Source: JBATTK01 sp049670505
GTDB lineage: Bacteria; Bacteroidota; Bacteroidia; Flavobacteriales; Flavobacteriaceae
Assembly: GCA_049670505.1 (NCBI GenBank)
Contig: JBATTK010000169.1
Coordinates: 1 to 64,000, forward strand
Direction of reading: 5' to 3'
Length of the DNA: 64,000 bases
Shown here: piece by piece, positions 17,252-26,350 of the stretch
Numbering within the stretch: position 1 is the first letter of the stretch
How the letters are laid out: each line of letters opens with the position of its first letter
The notes under the pieces: generated by a model
What the model saw: only the letters and a program-made list of their open reading frames with translations
Told to the model about the DNA's origin: nothing
Database searches by the model: none
Translations under genes and position numbers: made by a program

Positions 17252-18076
17252 ATGTCAGTTAGAAAATTAAAACCAATCACTCCTGGACAGCGTTTTAGAG
17301 TAGTAAACGGATTTGACGCGATTACTACTGATAAGCCGGAGAAAAGTTTGCTTGCTCCGTTAAAAAAGTCGGGAGGTAGAAACAGTCAGGGCAAGATGAC
17401 CATGCGCTATAAAGGTGGAGGTCATAAAAGAAGGTATCGTATTATCGATTTCAAAAGGGACAAACAGGATGTTGCCGCTACGGTAAAATCCATCCAATAC
17501 GATCCTAACAGAACAGCATTCATCGCATTGGTGGAATATACCGATGGCGAGAAAAGATATATTGTAGCCCAAAATGGTCTACAAGTAGGCCAAAAAATTT
17601 CTTCGGGTGTCAAGGCATCCCCTGAAATCGGAAATGCACTTCCAATAAGCGAAATCCCCTTGGGAACCATTATCTCATGTATTGAGCTACGTCCGGGACA
17701 GGGTGCAGTGATGGCTAGAAGTGCCGGTGCATTTGCCCAATTAATGGCAAAGGACGGAAAATTTGTAACGGTAAAGTTACCATCAGGAGAGACAAGATTG
17801 ATTTTGGCCAATTGTTTCGCTACAATAGGGGCTATATCCAACTCCGATCATCAGTTGCTGGTATCCGGTAAGGCCGGTAGAAGCAGATGGTTGGGTAGAA
17901 GGCCAAGGACCAGACCTGTAGCAATGAACCCTGTGGATCATCCAATGGGTGGTGGTGAAGGTAGAGCTTCAGGAGGTCACCCAAGATCTAGAAACGGTGT
18001 ACCCGCCAAAGGTTTTAGAACCCGTTCCAAGACCAAGGATACAAATAGATATATAATAGAACGTAGAAAGAAATAA
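17252..18076 (+). CDS. rplB: 50S ribosomal protein L2
   Basis: This 274-residue core protein is needed for subunit joining and peptidyl transferase assembly. Visible features are GRNSQGKMTMRYKGGGHKRR (residues about 38-57) and NPVDHPMGGGEGRASGGHPR in the C-terminal part. The E. coli form reads HPHGGG; here it is HPMGGG, which I believe is usual in Bacteroidota rather than a defect. It is in the normal order after rplW. Confidence 0.98.
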   Translation: MSVRKLKPITPGQRFRVVNGFDAITTDKPEKSLLAPLKKSGGRNSQGKMTMRYKGGGHKRRYRIIDFKRDKQDVAATVKSIQYDPNRTAFIALVEYTDGEKRYIVAQNGLQVGQKISSGVKASPEIGNALPISEIPLGTIISCIELRPGQGAVMARSAGAFAQLMAKDGKFVTVKLPSGETRLILANCFATIGAISNSDHQLLVSGKAGRSRWLGRRPRTRPVAMNPVDHPMGGGEGRASGGHPRSRNGVPAKGFRTRSKTKDTNRYIIERRKK

Positions 18077-18089
18077 AAAGTAGAAAGAA

Positions 18090-18368
18090 ATGGCACGTTC
18101 ACTAAAAAAAGGACCTTACGTTCACTATAGCCTGGAGAAGAAAATCCAGCAAAACGTCGAATCCAATAAAAAATCGGTTATTAAGACCTGGTCCAGGGCT
18201 TCTATGATTACGCCGGACTTTGTAGGTCAGACTATAGCGGTTCACAACGGGAGGCAATTTGTACCGGTATATGTAACAGAAAACATGGTAGGTCACAAAT
18301 TAGGGGAATTTTCTCCAACAAGATCTTTTAGAGGTCATGCTGGTGCAAAAAACAAAGGAAAAAAGTAA
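18090..18368 (+). CDS. rpsS: 30S ribosomal protein S19
   Basis: This 92-residue head protein forms a complex with S13 and contacts A-site tRNA. The family pattern MARSLKKGPYV at the start and HNGRQFVPVYVTENMVGHKL in the second half are intact, followed by GEFSPTRSFRGHAG. It ends 3 bases before rplV. Confidence 0.98.
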   Translation: MARSLKKGPYVHYSLEKKIQQNVESNKKSVIKTWSRASMITPDFVGQTIAVHNGRQFVPVYVTENMVGHKLGEFSPTRSFRGHAGAKNKGKK

Positions 18369-18371
18369 GCT

Positions 18372-18779
18372 ATGGGAGTTCGAAAAAGACAAATGGCCGA
18401 AAGATTGAAGGCGGAGAAAAAGCAAGTTGCTTTCGCAAAACTGAACAACTGTCCAACATCACCTAGAAAAATGCGTCTAGTGGCCGATTTGGTTAGAGGG
18501 GTTCAGGTTGAAAAGGCACTTGCCATATTAAAGTTCAACCAGAAAGAGGCTTCGCGCAGGGTAGAGAAATTATTGCTTTCCGCAATTGCTAACTGGCAGG
18601 CCAAAAATGAGGATGCCAATATAGAGGATGCGGATCTTTTTATCCAGGAGATACGAGTGGATGGCGGTGCTATGTTGAAAAGATTACGTCCGGCCCCACA
18701 AGGAAGGGCGCATAGAATTAGAAAACGTTCCAACCATGTAACATTGGTTTTGGGATCAAACAATAATACACAAAGCTAG
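18372..18779 (+). CDS. rplV: 50S ribosomal protein L22
   Basis: This 135-residue protein binds all domains of 23S rRNA and forms the tunnel constriction with L4. The NCPTSPRKMRLVADLVRG block and the hairpin tip DGGAMLKRLRPAPQGRAHRI are present without the deletions known from macrolide resistance. It has a short N-terminal extension compared with E. coli L22 (110 residues). Confidence 0.97.
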   Translation: MGVRKRQMAERLKAEKKQVAFAKLNNCPTSPRKMRLVADLVRGVQVEKALAILKFNQKEASRRVEKLLLSAIANWQAKNEDANIEDADLFIQEIRVDGGAMLKRLRPAPQGRAHRIRKRSNHVTLVLGSNNNTQS

Positions 18780-18789
18780 AGCATTTAGT

Positions 18790-19512
18790 ATGGGACAAAA
18801 AACAAATCCAATCGGAAATCGTCTAGGAATCATCAGGGGATGGGAGTCTAACTGGTATGGTGGAGACGATTATGGCGATAAGCTTGCCGAAGACGATAAG
18901 ATCAGAAAATATGTTCATGCACGTTTGGCAAAAGCCAGTGTGTCCAGAGTAATTATTGAGCGTACGCTTAAGCTCATAACAGTAACCATTACTACGGCAA
19001 GACCCGGTATCATCATAGGTAAGGGTGGGCAAGAAGTGGATAAGTTAAAGGAAGAGCTTAAAAAGATTACGGATAAAGAGGTCCAAATCAATATTTATGA
19101 GATTAAAAGGCCTGAGGTAGATGCCAATCTGGTAGCGGCCAGTGTAGCCCGTCAGATAGAGAATAGAATTTCATACAGGCGTGCGATCAAAATGGCTGTT
19201 GCAGCAGCAATGCGGATGAATGCGGAGGGAATAAAAATTCAGATATCCGGACGTTTGAACGGTGCGGAAATGGCACGTTCCGAATCGTATAAGGATGGAA
19301 GGATTCCGTTATCTACCTTTAGAGCGGATATTGATTACGCATTGCATGAAGCACATACCACATATGGTAGGCTAGGTATCAAGGTATGGATAATGAAAGG
19401 CGAGGTTTATGGTAAGCGAGAGCTTTCTCCTTTAGTAGGTATGTCCAAAGGACAGGGAAAAGGGGGCAAGCAAGAAGGGGGCAAAAAGCAACCACAACGC
19501 CGTAGAAAGTAA
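18790..19512 (+). CDS. rpsC: 30S ribosomal protein S3
   Basis: This 240-residue protein forms part of the mRNA entry channel helicase site. The type II KH domain is seen as TTARPGIIIGKGGQEVDKLK (residues about 74-93), followed by the S3 C-terminal domain with GRLNGAEMARSESYKDGRIP. The C-terminus is a basic Gly/Lys/Gln tail. Spacing to rplV is 10 bases. Confidence 0.98.
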   Translation: MGQKTNPIGNRLGIIRGWESNWYGGDDYGDKLAEDDKIRKYVHARLAKASVSRVIIERTLKLITVTITTARPGIIIGKGGQEVDKLKEELKKITDKEVQINIYEIKRPEVDANLVAASVARQIENRISYRRAIKMAVAAAMRMNAEGIKIQISGRLNGAEMARSESYKDGRIPLSTFRADIDYALHEAHTTYGRLGIKVWIMKGEVYGKRELSPLVGMSKGQGKGGKQEGGKKQPQRRRK

Positions 19513-19533
19513 TTTTTAAAGAAGTAAGAAGAA

Positions 19534-19953
19534 ATGTTACAGCCAAAAAGAACCAAGTTCCGTAAAGCTCAAAAAGGGCGCATGAAGGGGATTTCCGGAA
19601 GAGGACATCAACTTTCAAACGGCATGTTCGGTATTAAATCCTTAGAGTCGAAATTCATTACATCCCGTCAGATTGAAGCTGCGCGTATTGCGGCGACCAG
19701 ATATATGAAGAGGGAGGGACAGTTGTGGATAAAGATATTCCCGGACAAGCCTATCACGAAAAAACCTTTGGAAGTACGTATGGGTAAGGGTAAAGGAGCC
19801 CCCGAGTATTTTGTAGCCGTGGTTTTGCCCGGAAGAATAATGTTCGAGGTGGCAGGAGTGCCTATGGATATCGCAAAGGAAGCTTTGCGACTTGCGGCAC
19901 AAAAACTACCGGTAAAAACCAAGTTCATTGTTGCTAGGGATTATTCAGCTTAA
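19534..19953 (+). CDS. rplP: 50S ribosomal protein L16
   Basis: This 139-residue protein organises the A-site region of the 50S subunit. It has the N-terminal MLQPKRTKFRKAQKGRMKG and the ITKKPLEVRMGKGKGAPEYF segment next to the site hydroxylated in some bacteria. Length and order (rpsC-rplP-rpmC) are standard. Confidence 0.98.
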   Translation: MLQPKRTKFRKAQKGRMKGISGRGHQLSNGMFGIKSLESKFITSRQIEAARIAATRYMKREGQLWIKIFPDKPITKKPLEVRMGKGKGAPEYFVAVVLPGRIMFEVAGVPMDIAKEALRLAAQKLPVKTKFIVARDYSA

Positions 19954-19971
19954 TTTTAATTGTAAGGAATC

Positions 19972-20163
19972 ATGAAACAATCGGAAATAAAAGAATTATC
20001 AGTTGATGGGTTACAGGAAAAGTTGGCCGAGTATAAAAAACAACATGCAGATTTAAAGATGGCCCATTCCGTAACTCCATTGGAAAACCCACTTCAAATT
20101 AGAAAAGTGAGAAGAACCGTGGCAAGATTGGCAACTGAATTAACAAAAAGGGAAAACCAATAA
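19972..20163 (+). CDS. rpmC: 50S ribosomal protein L29
   Basis: This 63-residue helical protein sits near the tunnel exit beside L23. MKQSEIKELSVDGLQEKLAE at the start and ENPLQIRKVRRTVARLATEL toward the end match the family. It is between rplP and rpsQ, as usual. Confidence 0.96.
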   Translation: MKQSEIKELSVDGLQEKLAEYKKQHADLKMAHSVTPLENPLQIRKVRRTVARLATELTKRENQ

Positions 20164-20176
20164 TTGGTTCTGCTTT

Positions 20177-20434
20177 ATGGAAAAAAGAAATTTAAGAAAA
20201 GAGAGAGTAGGGGTTGTTACCAGCAACAAAATGGAGAAATCTATCGTGGTTTCGGAAGTTAAGCGCGTAAAACACCCTATGTATGGTAAATTCGTTTTGA
20301 AAACGAAAAAATATGTTGCACACGATGAGACCAACGATTGCAATATTGGGGATACGGTAAAAATTATGGAGACTCGTCCATTGAGTAGAACCAAATGTTG
20401 GAGATTAGTTGAAATCATTGAAAGAGCTAAATAA
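20177..20434 (+). CDS. rpsQ: 30S ribosomal protein S17
   Basis: This 85-residue OB-fold protein binds the 5' domain of 16S rRNA early in assembly. Family motifs are RKERVGVVTSNKMEKSIVV at the start and GDTVKIMETRPLSRTKCWRL near the end. The gap to rplN is 2 bases, so coupling is likely. Confidence 0.97.
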   Translation: MEKRNLRKERVGVVTSNKMEKSIVVSEVKRVKHPMYGKFVLKTKKYVAHDETNDCNIGDTVKIMETRPLSRTKCWRLVEIIERAK

Positions 20435-20436
20435 TT

Positions 20437-20805
20437 ATGTTACAGCAAGAATCTAGATTAAAGGTTGCAGACAATACCGGGGCAAAAGAAGTATTGACCA
20501 TACGTGTACTGGGAGGTACAAAAAGAAGGTATGCATCCCTTGGAGATAAGATAGTAGTTACCGTTAAAGAAGCTGCCCCGAACGGCACCATTAAAAAAGG
20601 TGCGGTTTCAACGGCCGTTGTTGTAAGAACCAAAAAAGAAGTAAGAAGACCTGATGGATCTTACATACGTTTTGATGATAATGCCTGTGTGCTATTGAAC
20701 CCGACCGGTGAGATGAGAGGCACTCGTGTTTTTGGTCCCGTTGCCAGGGAACTTCGGGACAAGCAATTCATGAAAATCGTATCCTTGGCTCCTGAGGTGC
20801 TTTAA
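20437..20805 (+). CDS. rplN: 50S ribosomal protein L14
   Basis: At 122 residues it is the exact usual length. It forms intersubunit bridges with 16S rRNA. The signature ADNTGAKEVLTIRVLGGTKR is at residues about 10-29, and DDNACVLLNPTGEMRGTRVF follows in the C-terminal half. It lies between rpsQ and rplX in the spc part of the operon. Confidence 0.98.
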   Translation: MLQQESRLKVADNTGAKEVLTIRVLGGTKRRYASLGDKIVVTVKEAAPNGTIKKGAVSTAVVVRTKKEVRRPDGSYIRFDDNACVLLNPTGEMRGTRVFGPVARELRDKQFMKIVSLAPEVL

Positions 20806-20817
20806 TATATAGTAGAG

Positions 20818-21132
20818 ATGATGAAACTAAAAATAAAAACGGGGGATACAGTTAGGATTATTGCCGGCGACCACAAAGGTGTAGAAGGTAAGGTCGTAAA
20901 AGTTGACCGCGAAAAGAACAAGGCGATAGTAGAGGGAGCGAATATGGTTTCTAAACACGAGAAACCAAGTGCGAAAAACCCTCAAGGCGGTATCGTTAAA
21001 AAAGAAGCTCCTTTACACATATCCAATTTAGCTTTGATCGATTCCAAATCGGGAGAAACTACAAAAGTTGGTTTTGAGGTAAGGGATGGTAAGAAAATAC
21101 GATTTTCCAAGAAATCCAATGAAGTAATTTAG
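20818..21132 (+). CDS. rplX: 50S ribosomal protein L24
   Basis: This 104-residue protein has a KOW motif (KIKTGDTVRIIAGDHKGVEG, residues about 4-23) and initiates 50S assembly. Two ATG codons stand side by side, so the start may be 20818 or 20821; the second gives the usual MKLKIKTGD start. Two bases separate it from rplE. Confidence 0.97.
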   Translation: MMKLKIKTGDTVRIIAGDHKGVEGKVVKVDREKNKAIVEGANMVSKHEKPSAKNPQGGIVKKEAPLHISNLALIDSKSGETTKVGFEVRDGKKIRFSKKSNEVI

Positions 21133-21134
21133 TT

Positions 21135-21686
21135 ATGGGGTACGTTCCAAGATTAAAGCAAGAATATAAAGAGCGTGTTATAGCCGCTCTTAAAGATGAA
21201 TTTGGTTACAATAATGTAATGCAAGTTCCCAGGCTAGAGAAAATAGTAGTGAGCAGAGGTGTTGGCGCCGCTGTTGCCGATAAAAAACTGATTGATTACG
21301 CAGTAGACGAGTTGACCAATATTACGGGCCAAAAAGCAGTTTCCACAGTATCCAAAAAGGATGTTGCCACATTTAAATTGCGTAAGGGGATGCCAATTGG
21401 GGCCAAAGTAACCTTAAGGGGTGAAAGAATGTATGAGTTCCTTGATAGGTTAATTACCAGTGCATTGCCAAGGGTAAGGGATTTTCAAGGAATCAAGGCT
21501 ACTGGATTTGATGGCAGGGGAAATTATAGCTTAGGGGTAACCGAACAGATTATTTTTCCTGAAATAAACATTGATAAGATAAATAGGATCAATGGTATGG
21601 ACATAACATTTGTTACCACAGCTGGTACGGATAAGGAAGCAAAATCATTATTAACGGAATTAGGATTACCCTTTAAAAAGAACTAG
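21135..21686 (+). CDS. rplE: 50S ribosomal protein L5
   Basis: This 183-residue protein binds 5S rRNA in the central protuberance and contacts P-site tRNA. Typical blocks are MQVPRLEKIVVSRGVG near residue 30 and DFQGIKATGFDGRGNYSLGV near residues 115-135. It is followed by rpsN after one base. Confidence 0.98.
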   Translation: MGYVPRLKQEYKERVIAALKDEFGYNNVMQVPRLEKIVVSRGVGAAVADKKLIDYAVDELTNITGQKAVSTVSKKDVATFKLRKGMPIGAKVTLRGERMYEFLDRLITSALPRVRDFQGIKATGFDGRGNYSLGVTEQIIFPEINIDKINRINGMDITFVTTAGTDKEAKSLLTELGLPFKKN

Positions 21687-21687
21687 T

Positions 21688-21957
21688 ATGGCTAAAGAAT
21701 CAATGAAGGCCCGCGAAGTCAAAAGAGCAAAGACCGTAGCAAAATATGCCGAAAAGAGAAAAGCTTTGAAAAAAGCGGGTGATTATGAAGCGTTACAGAA
21801 ATTACCTAAAAATGCATCTCCGGTGCGTATGCACAACCGTTGTAAATTAACCGGTAGACCAAAAGGATATATGAGAACTTTTGGAATTTCTAGGGTGATG
21901 TTCAGGGAAATGGCCAACAAAGGATTGATTCCTGGGGTAAAAAAAGCAAGTTGGTAA
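21688..21957 (+). CDS. rpsN: 30S ribosomal protein S14, zinc-free type
   Basis: This 89-residue protein sits in the 30S head. It is the long, cysteine-poor form: MHNRCKLTGRPKGYMRTFGI has one Cys where the short zinc form has the CxxC pairs. This is the C-minus type known from many bacteria and not a decayed zinc finger. It links to rpsH over a 38-base spacer that contains a degenerate phrase repeat. Confidence 0.97.
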   Translation: MAKESMKAREVKRAKTVAKYAEKRKALKKAGDYEALQKLPKNASPVRMHNRCKLTGRPKGYMRTFGISRVMFREMANKGLIPGVKKASW

Positions 21958-21995
21958 CAAAAATTCTGGATTCAGGATTCATAATTAAGAAAAAG

Positions 21996-22394
21996 ATGTT
22001 TACAGATACTATAGCAGATTATTTAACAAGAGTTAGGAACGCCAGCAGAGCAGGCCACAGGGTAGTAGAAATACCTGCGTCTAATTTGAAGAAAGAGATA
22101 ACAAAAATATTGTTCGATCAAGGGTATATCTTAAGCTACAAGTTTGAGGAAAATGCTGTACAGGGAACAATTAAGATAGCTTTGAAATACGATAGACTGA
22201 CCAAGGAACCTGTAATTAAAAAAATACAGCGTATCAGTAAGCCAGGTCTTCGGAAGTATACGGGATCGGAAGATTTGCCCAGGGTGCTAAACGGATTGGG
22301 AGTTGCAATAATATCTACATCCCATGGAGTTATGACCGGTAAACAGGCAAAGAAGGAAAATGTAGGCGGTGAAGTGCTGTGCTACGTTTATTAA
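21996..22394 (+). CDS. rpsH: 30S ribosomal protein S8
   Basis: This 132-residue protein organises the central domain of 16S rRNA. I place the start at the ATG at 21996 because MFTDTIADYLTRVRNASRAG is the normal S8 N-terminus. An upstream in-frame ATG at 21951 would add 15 unrelated residues translated from the repeat-like spacer and overlap rpsN. The C-terminal ISTSHGVMTGKQAKKENVGG is canonical. In E. coli S8 represses the spc operon. Confidence 0.96.
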   Translation: MFTDTIADYLTRVRNASRAGHRVVEIPASNLKKEITKILFDQGYILSYKFEENAVQGTIKIALKYDRLTKEPVIKKIQRISKPGLRKYTGSEDLPRVLNGLGVAIISTSHGVMTGKQAKKENVGGEVLCYVY

Positions 22395-22415
22395 TATAGT
22401 AAAAGAGTTAGAGTA

Positions 22416-22958
22416 ATGTCTAGAATAGGTAACAATCCAGTAGCGATTCCTGAAGGGGTATCTGTAGAGGTCAATGAAAATATAATTACCGTTAAGGGTA
22501 AATTGGGAGAACTTACCCAAGAATTTTCTGTAGTCTCCGTTAAGGTCGAAGATAACCAAGTATGGGTAACCAGACCATCAGATTCCAAAGAAAGCAAGGC
22601 AAAGCATGGTCTATATAGATCTTTAATCTTTAATATGCTCGAAGGTGTTTCCAAAGGATGGAGCAAGGAATTGGAATTGGTGGGTGTAGGATACCGAGCA
22701 AGTAATCAAGGGCAAAAATTAGATCTTGCATTGGGTTTTTCCCATAATATCATTATGAATCTGGCCCAAGAAGTGAAGATTGAGACGGTTTCGGAAAAAG
22801 GAAAAAACCCGATTATAAAACTTACATCGCACGATAAACAATTGGTAGGGCAGATAGCTGCAAAAATCAGATCTTTCCGTAAACCGGAGCCTTACAAAGG
22901 AAAAGGGATCAAATTCGTGGGTGAACAATTAAGAAGAAAAGCAGGTAAATCTGCTTAA
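22416..22958 (+). CDS. rplF: 50S ribosomal protein L6
   Basis: This 180-residue protein is located near the factor-binding site of the 50S subunit and contains two L6 repeats. MSRIGNNPVAIPEGVSVEV opens it and RSFRKPEPYKGKGIKFVGEQ is the conserved C-terminal signature. It is 21 bases after rpsH. Confidence 0.98.
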   Translation: MSRIGNNPVAIPEGVSVEVNENIITVKGKLGELTQEFSVVSVKVEDNQVWVTRPSDSKESKAKHGLYRSLIFNMLEGVSKGWSKELELVGVGYRASNQGQKLDLALGFSHNIIMNLAQEVKIETVSEKGKNPIIKLTSHDKQLVGQIAAKIRSFRKPEPYKGKGIKFVGEQLRRKAGKSA

Positions 22959-22969
22959 TTAGTAGCATT

Positions 22970-23326
22970 ATGGGATTATCAAAGACTGAAAGAAAACTAC
23001 GGATCAGAAGAAGGATCAGAAAAATTTCCTCTGGAACGGCAACAAAACCAAGATTGTCCGTATACCGGAGCAATAAGGAGATCTATGCCCAATTAATAGA
23101 TGATAAGAGTGGGGTTACCATGGCTTCCGCTTCATCTAGGGATAAGGCACTTAATACCGCTAAGGGAACAAAAACGGAAGTAGCCAACCTGGTAGGTAAG
23201 GCAATTGCGGAAAAAGCAAAAAAAGCAGGTATAGAAACCGTTGCTTTCGATAGAGGAGGTAGCTTGTATCATGGAAGGGTAAAATCATTGGCCGAAGGCG
23301 CAAGGGAAGCAGGGCTTAAATTTTAA
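22970..23326 (+). CDS. rplR: 50S ribosomal protein L18
   Basis: This 118-residue protein brings 5S rRNA to the large subunit together with L5. It has a basic N-terminal tail (KTERKLRIRRRIRKI) and the C-terminal FDRGGSLYHGRVKSLAEGAR motif. Normal length and order. Confidence 0.98.
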   Translation: MGLSKTERKLRIRRRIRKISSGTATKPRLSVYRSNKEIYAQLIDDKSGVTMASASSRDKALNTAKGTKTEVANLVGKAIAEKAKKAGIETVAFDRGGSLYHGRVKSLAEGAREAGLKF

Positions 23327-23334
23327 ATAATCGT

Positions 23335-23859
23335 ATGTACCAGAAATATAAAAACGTAGAAACTGTAAAGCCGGGAGGTCTAGAATTAAAAGATCGTCTG
23401 GTCGGAGTTCAAAGGGTGACAAAAGTTACAAAAGGAGGTAGAGCCTTTGGTTTTTCCGCCATTGTAGTAGTAGGTGATGAAAATGGTGTGGTCGGTCATG
23501 GTTTGGGAAAATCCAAAGAGGTTGCCACAGCTATTGCCAAGGCCATAGAAGATGCCAAAAAGAACTTGATTCGGATTCCTTTGAACAAAGGTACCCTTCC
23601 ACACGAGCAAAAGGGTAAATACGGTGGTGCCCGTGTTTATATTCAGCCGGCATCCCATGGTACAGGAGTAATAGCTGGTGGCGCGGTACGTGCGGTATTG
23701 GAGGCTGTTGGTGTGCATGATGTACTTTCAAAATCCCAAGGCTCATCAAATCCGCACAATGTGGTTAAGGCTACATTCGATGCGCTTTTACAGTTAAGAG
23801 GGGCAATGACCGTGGCAAACCAAAGAGGTATTTCTTTAGAAAAAGTTTTTAAGGGATAA
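23335..23859 (+). CDS. rpsE: 30S ribosomal protein S5
   Basis: This 174-residue protein helps translation fidelity and forms the mRNA entry pore with S3 and S4. The double-stranded RNA-binding region includes VVVGDENGVVGHGLGKSKEV near residues 44-63. The C-terminal domain shows YIQPASHGTGVIAGGAVRAV. It lies 8 bases after rplR. Confidence 0.98.
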   Translation: MYQKYKNVETVKPGGLELKDRLVGVQRVTKVTKGGRAFGFSAIVVVGDENGVVGHGLGKSKEVATAIAKAIEDAKKNLIRIPLNKGTLPHEQKGKYGGARVYIQPASHGTGVIAGGAVRAVLEAVGVHDVLSKSQGSSNPHNVVKATFDALLQLRGAMTVANQRGISLEKVFKG

Positions 23860-23870
23860 TCAAGGATATT

Positions 23871-24050
23871 ATGGGAAAGATCAGAGTAAAACAGTTAAAG
23901 AGTAGCATCAAGAGACCACAAAACCAAAAAAGAACTTTGGAGGCACTGGGTCTGAAAAAGATAGGGCAGGTTGTAGAGCACGAGAATACGCCCAATATCC
24001 TTGGTATGATAAATAAAGTTAAACACTTGGTTTCTACGGAAGAAGCTTAA
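23871..24050 (+). CDS. rpmD: 50S ribosomal protein L30
   Basis: A 59-residue gene in the expected place between rpsE and rplO. MGKIRVKQLKSSIKRPQNQK begins it, and LGLKKIGQVVEHENTPNILG with the final MINKVKHLVSTEEA matches the family. L30 is a small peripheral protein of the large subunit that some bacteria lack. The start is 11 bases after the rpsE stop. Confidence 0.96.
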   Translation: MGKIRVKQLKSSIKRPQNQKRTLEALGLKKIGQVVEHENTPNILGMINKVKHLVSTEEA

Positions 24051-24112
24051 TATAACAGTGGGATGAAATCGTAAAGATTACGTCCTACTCTATTTAAAAT
24101 AAAGATTAGAAG

Positions 24113-24565
24113 ATGAACTTAAGTAATCTAAAACCAGCGGCAGGCTCCGTTAATAAGGCAGGAAAAACTGTAGGTAGAGGACAGGGTTCCGGTAAAGGCG
24201 GTACAGCGACTAGGGGACATAAAGGTGCAAAATCGAGGTCCGGTTACTCTAAAAAAATCGGATTTGAAGGTGGACAAATGCCTTTACAAAGACGTGTCCC
24301 TAAATTTGGTTTTACCAATATCAACAGAAAGGAATATACAGGGATTAATCTAGATAAGTTGCAAGATCTAGTTGATAAAAAAGTGGTGAAGGATACGATT
24401 ACCCTTGATATTCTAGTAGAGAACGGATTGGCGCATAAAAATGATTTGGTAAAGATTTTAGGAGGAGGTGAGTTAAAGGCATCCCTCAAAATTTCCGTAC
24501 ATAAATTTACGGCCACTGCCAAAGCGGCTATAGAAGCTGCCGGTGGGGAGGCAATAAGTTTATAA
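24113..24565 (+). CDS. rplO: 50S ribosomal protein L15
   Basis: This 150-residue late-assembly protein has a Gly-rich, rRNA-threading N-terminus: VGRGQGSGKGGTATRGHKGA at residues about 21-40, then GFEGGQMPLQRRVPKFGF. A 62-base gap after rpmD and a 12-base gap to secY are normal for the spc segment. Confidence 0.98.
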   Translation: MNLSNLKPAAGSVNKAGKTVGRGQGSGKGGTATRGHKGAKSRSGYSKKIGFEGGQMPLQRRVPKFGFTNINRKEYTGINLDKLQDLVDKKVVKDTITLDILVENGLAHKNDLVKILGGGELKASLKISVHKFTATAKAAIEAAGGEAISL

Positions 24566-24577
24566 GTAGATTAGGTT

Positions 24578-25921
24578 ATGAAGAAATTTTTTGAGGTAAT
24601 ATCGAATATTTGGAAGATAGATGAACTAAGGGGGCGAATTGCCATTACCCTTGGTTTACTTTTGGTATACCGTTTTGGGGCCCAAATAGTTCTTCCAGGT
24701 ATTGATACATCGCAATTGGCAGAATTGTCCTCCAATACCTCAGATGGTATTTTGGGGATTTTAAATGCATTTACAGGAGGGGCCTTTGCCAATGCTTCTG
24801 TTTTTGCCTTGGGCATTATGCCTTATATTTCTGCTTCTATTGTGGTCCAATTAATGGGAATTGCCATTCCTTATCTCCAAAAATTACAGAAAGAAGGCGA
24901 AAGCGGAAGAAAGACCATAAATCAAATTACAAGATGGTTGACTATAGGAATCTGTATCGTACAGGCACCGGCTTATTTATATAGTTTAAGTGCCTTGGGG
25001 GTTCCGGATAGTGCTTTCTTATTAGGCAAGGGATTAGGTTTTATAGTACCATCCGTAATTATTTTGGTAACCGGATGTGTGTTTGCCATGTGGTTGGGAG
25101 AAAAGATTACAGACAAGGGAATTGGTAACGGAATATCATTATTGATCATGATCGGTATCATCGCTACCTTGCCACAATCATTTGTTCAGGAATTCATATC
25201 CAGAACATCCAATAATACAGGTGGTCTCATGTTCATGTTAATTGAAGTTATTATATGGTTTGCCGTTATTCTGGCCAGTGTGCTTCTGGTCATGGCACAA
25301 CGACAAATACCGGTTCAATATGCTAGAAGGACGGCTTCTGGCGGATATGAAAAAAATATTATGGGATCTAGACAATATATCCCACTAAAATTAAATGCCT
25401 CTGGTGTAATGCCGATCATATTTGCGCAAGCTATTATGTTCGTTCCCGGTTTGTTGGGAAAAACATTTAACAATACAGCCGTAGGTCAGTGGATGGAAGT
25501 ACAATTTCAAGATATTTTTGGCTTGGCATACAATATTTTGTTTGGCTTGTTAATTATCATATTTACATATTTCTATACTGCTATTACAGTACCCACCAAT
25601 AAAATGGCAGATGATTTAAAACGAAGTGGCGGTTTTATTCCGGGAATTAGACCAGGTAAGGAAACAGGGGATTTCTTGGATAAGATCATGTCTTTAATAA
25701 CACTTCCCGGCTCTGTTTTCTTGGCGCTATTGGCAGTTTTACCCGCCGTTGTTGTTAAGCTTATGGACGTGCAACCAGGATGGGCGTTATTTTATGGAGG
25801 CACATCGCTCTTAATTATGGTAGGCGTTGCCATTGATACGGTTCAGCAAGTGAATTCTTATTTGTTGAATAGACATTATGATGGATTGATGAAAACTGGA
25901 AAAAATAGAAAAGTAGCATAA
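24578..25921 (+). CDS. secY: Protein translocase subunit SecY
   Basis: This 447-residue inner membrane protein forms the Sec channel with SecE and SecG. About ten hydrophobic segments are visible, with the plug region LQKEGESGRKTINQITRW and the conserved cytoplasmic loop ARRTASGGYEKNIMGSRQYI. The extracellular/cytoplasmic loop GGFIPGIRPGKETGDFLDKI is also typical. In Flavobacteriaceae it is followed directly by infA rather than adk-map. Confidence 0.98.
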   Translation: MKKFFEVISNIWKIDELRGRIAITLGLLLVYRFGAQIVLPGIDTSQLAELSSNTSDGILGILNAFTGGAFANASVFALGIMPYISASIVVQLMGIAIPYLQKLQKEGESGRKTINQITRWLTIGICIVQAPAYLYSLSALGVPDSAFLLGKGLGFIVPSVIILVTGCVFAMWLGEKITDKGIGNGISLLIMIGIIATLPQSFVQEFISRTSNNTGGLMFMLIEVIIWFAVILASVLLVMAQRQIPVQYARRTASGGYEKNIMGSRQYIPLKLNASGVMPIIFAQAIMFVPGLLGKTFNNTAVGQWMEVQFQDIFGLAYNILFGLLIIIFTYFYTAITVPTNKMADDLKRSGGFIPGIRPGKETGDFLDKIMSLITLPGSVFLALLAVLPAVVVKLMDVQPGWALFYGGTSLLIMVGVAIDTVQQVNSYLLNRHYDGLMKTGKNRKVA

Positions 25922-25997
25922 AATTAGTTGATAGTTTATATGGGATACCAATTATTAGATACTAGCAGCGAACCGAACAAACAAATAACTTAAAAGA

Positions 25998-26213
25998 GTG
26001 GCTAAGCAAGCAGCAATAGAGCAAGATGGAACCATAATTGAAGCGTTGTCCAATGCAATGTTCCGAGTGGAATTAGAGAACGGTCATGTGGTGACTGCAC
26101 ATATCTCCGGAAAAATGCGCATGCATTATATTAAATTACTTCCAGGGGACAAGGTGAAATTGGAAATGAGCCCATATGATTTGACCAAGGCAAGAATTAC
26201 ATATAGATATTAG
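25998..26213 (+). CDS. infA: Translation initiation factor IF-1
   Basis: This 71-residue OB-fold factor blocks the A site of the 30S subunit during initiation. MAKQAAIEQDGTIIEALSNA and LPGDKVKLEMSPYDLTKARI are standard. The start codon is GTG at 25998; no ATG is near and the protein begins exactly where homologues do. The 76-base spacer after secY shows no structure I can support. Confidence 0.97.
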   Translation: MAKQAAIEQDGTIIEALSNAMFRVELENGHVVTAHISGKMRMHYIKLLPGDKVKLEMSPYDLTKARITYRY

Positions 26214-26350
26214 TCTATTTTTTTGAGATAGATGATTCAAGTAGAATTGATAGTTAAAAGTAAAGAAATATAAAACAAAATAGAGAAAGACGGTAGACAA
26301 AAAGATAGGTCTATGTTCTTTTGTCTTTATTCTTTATAAAATTAGACAAG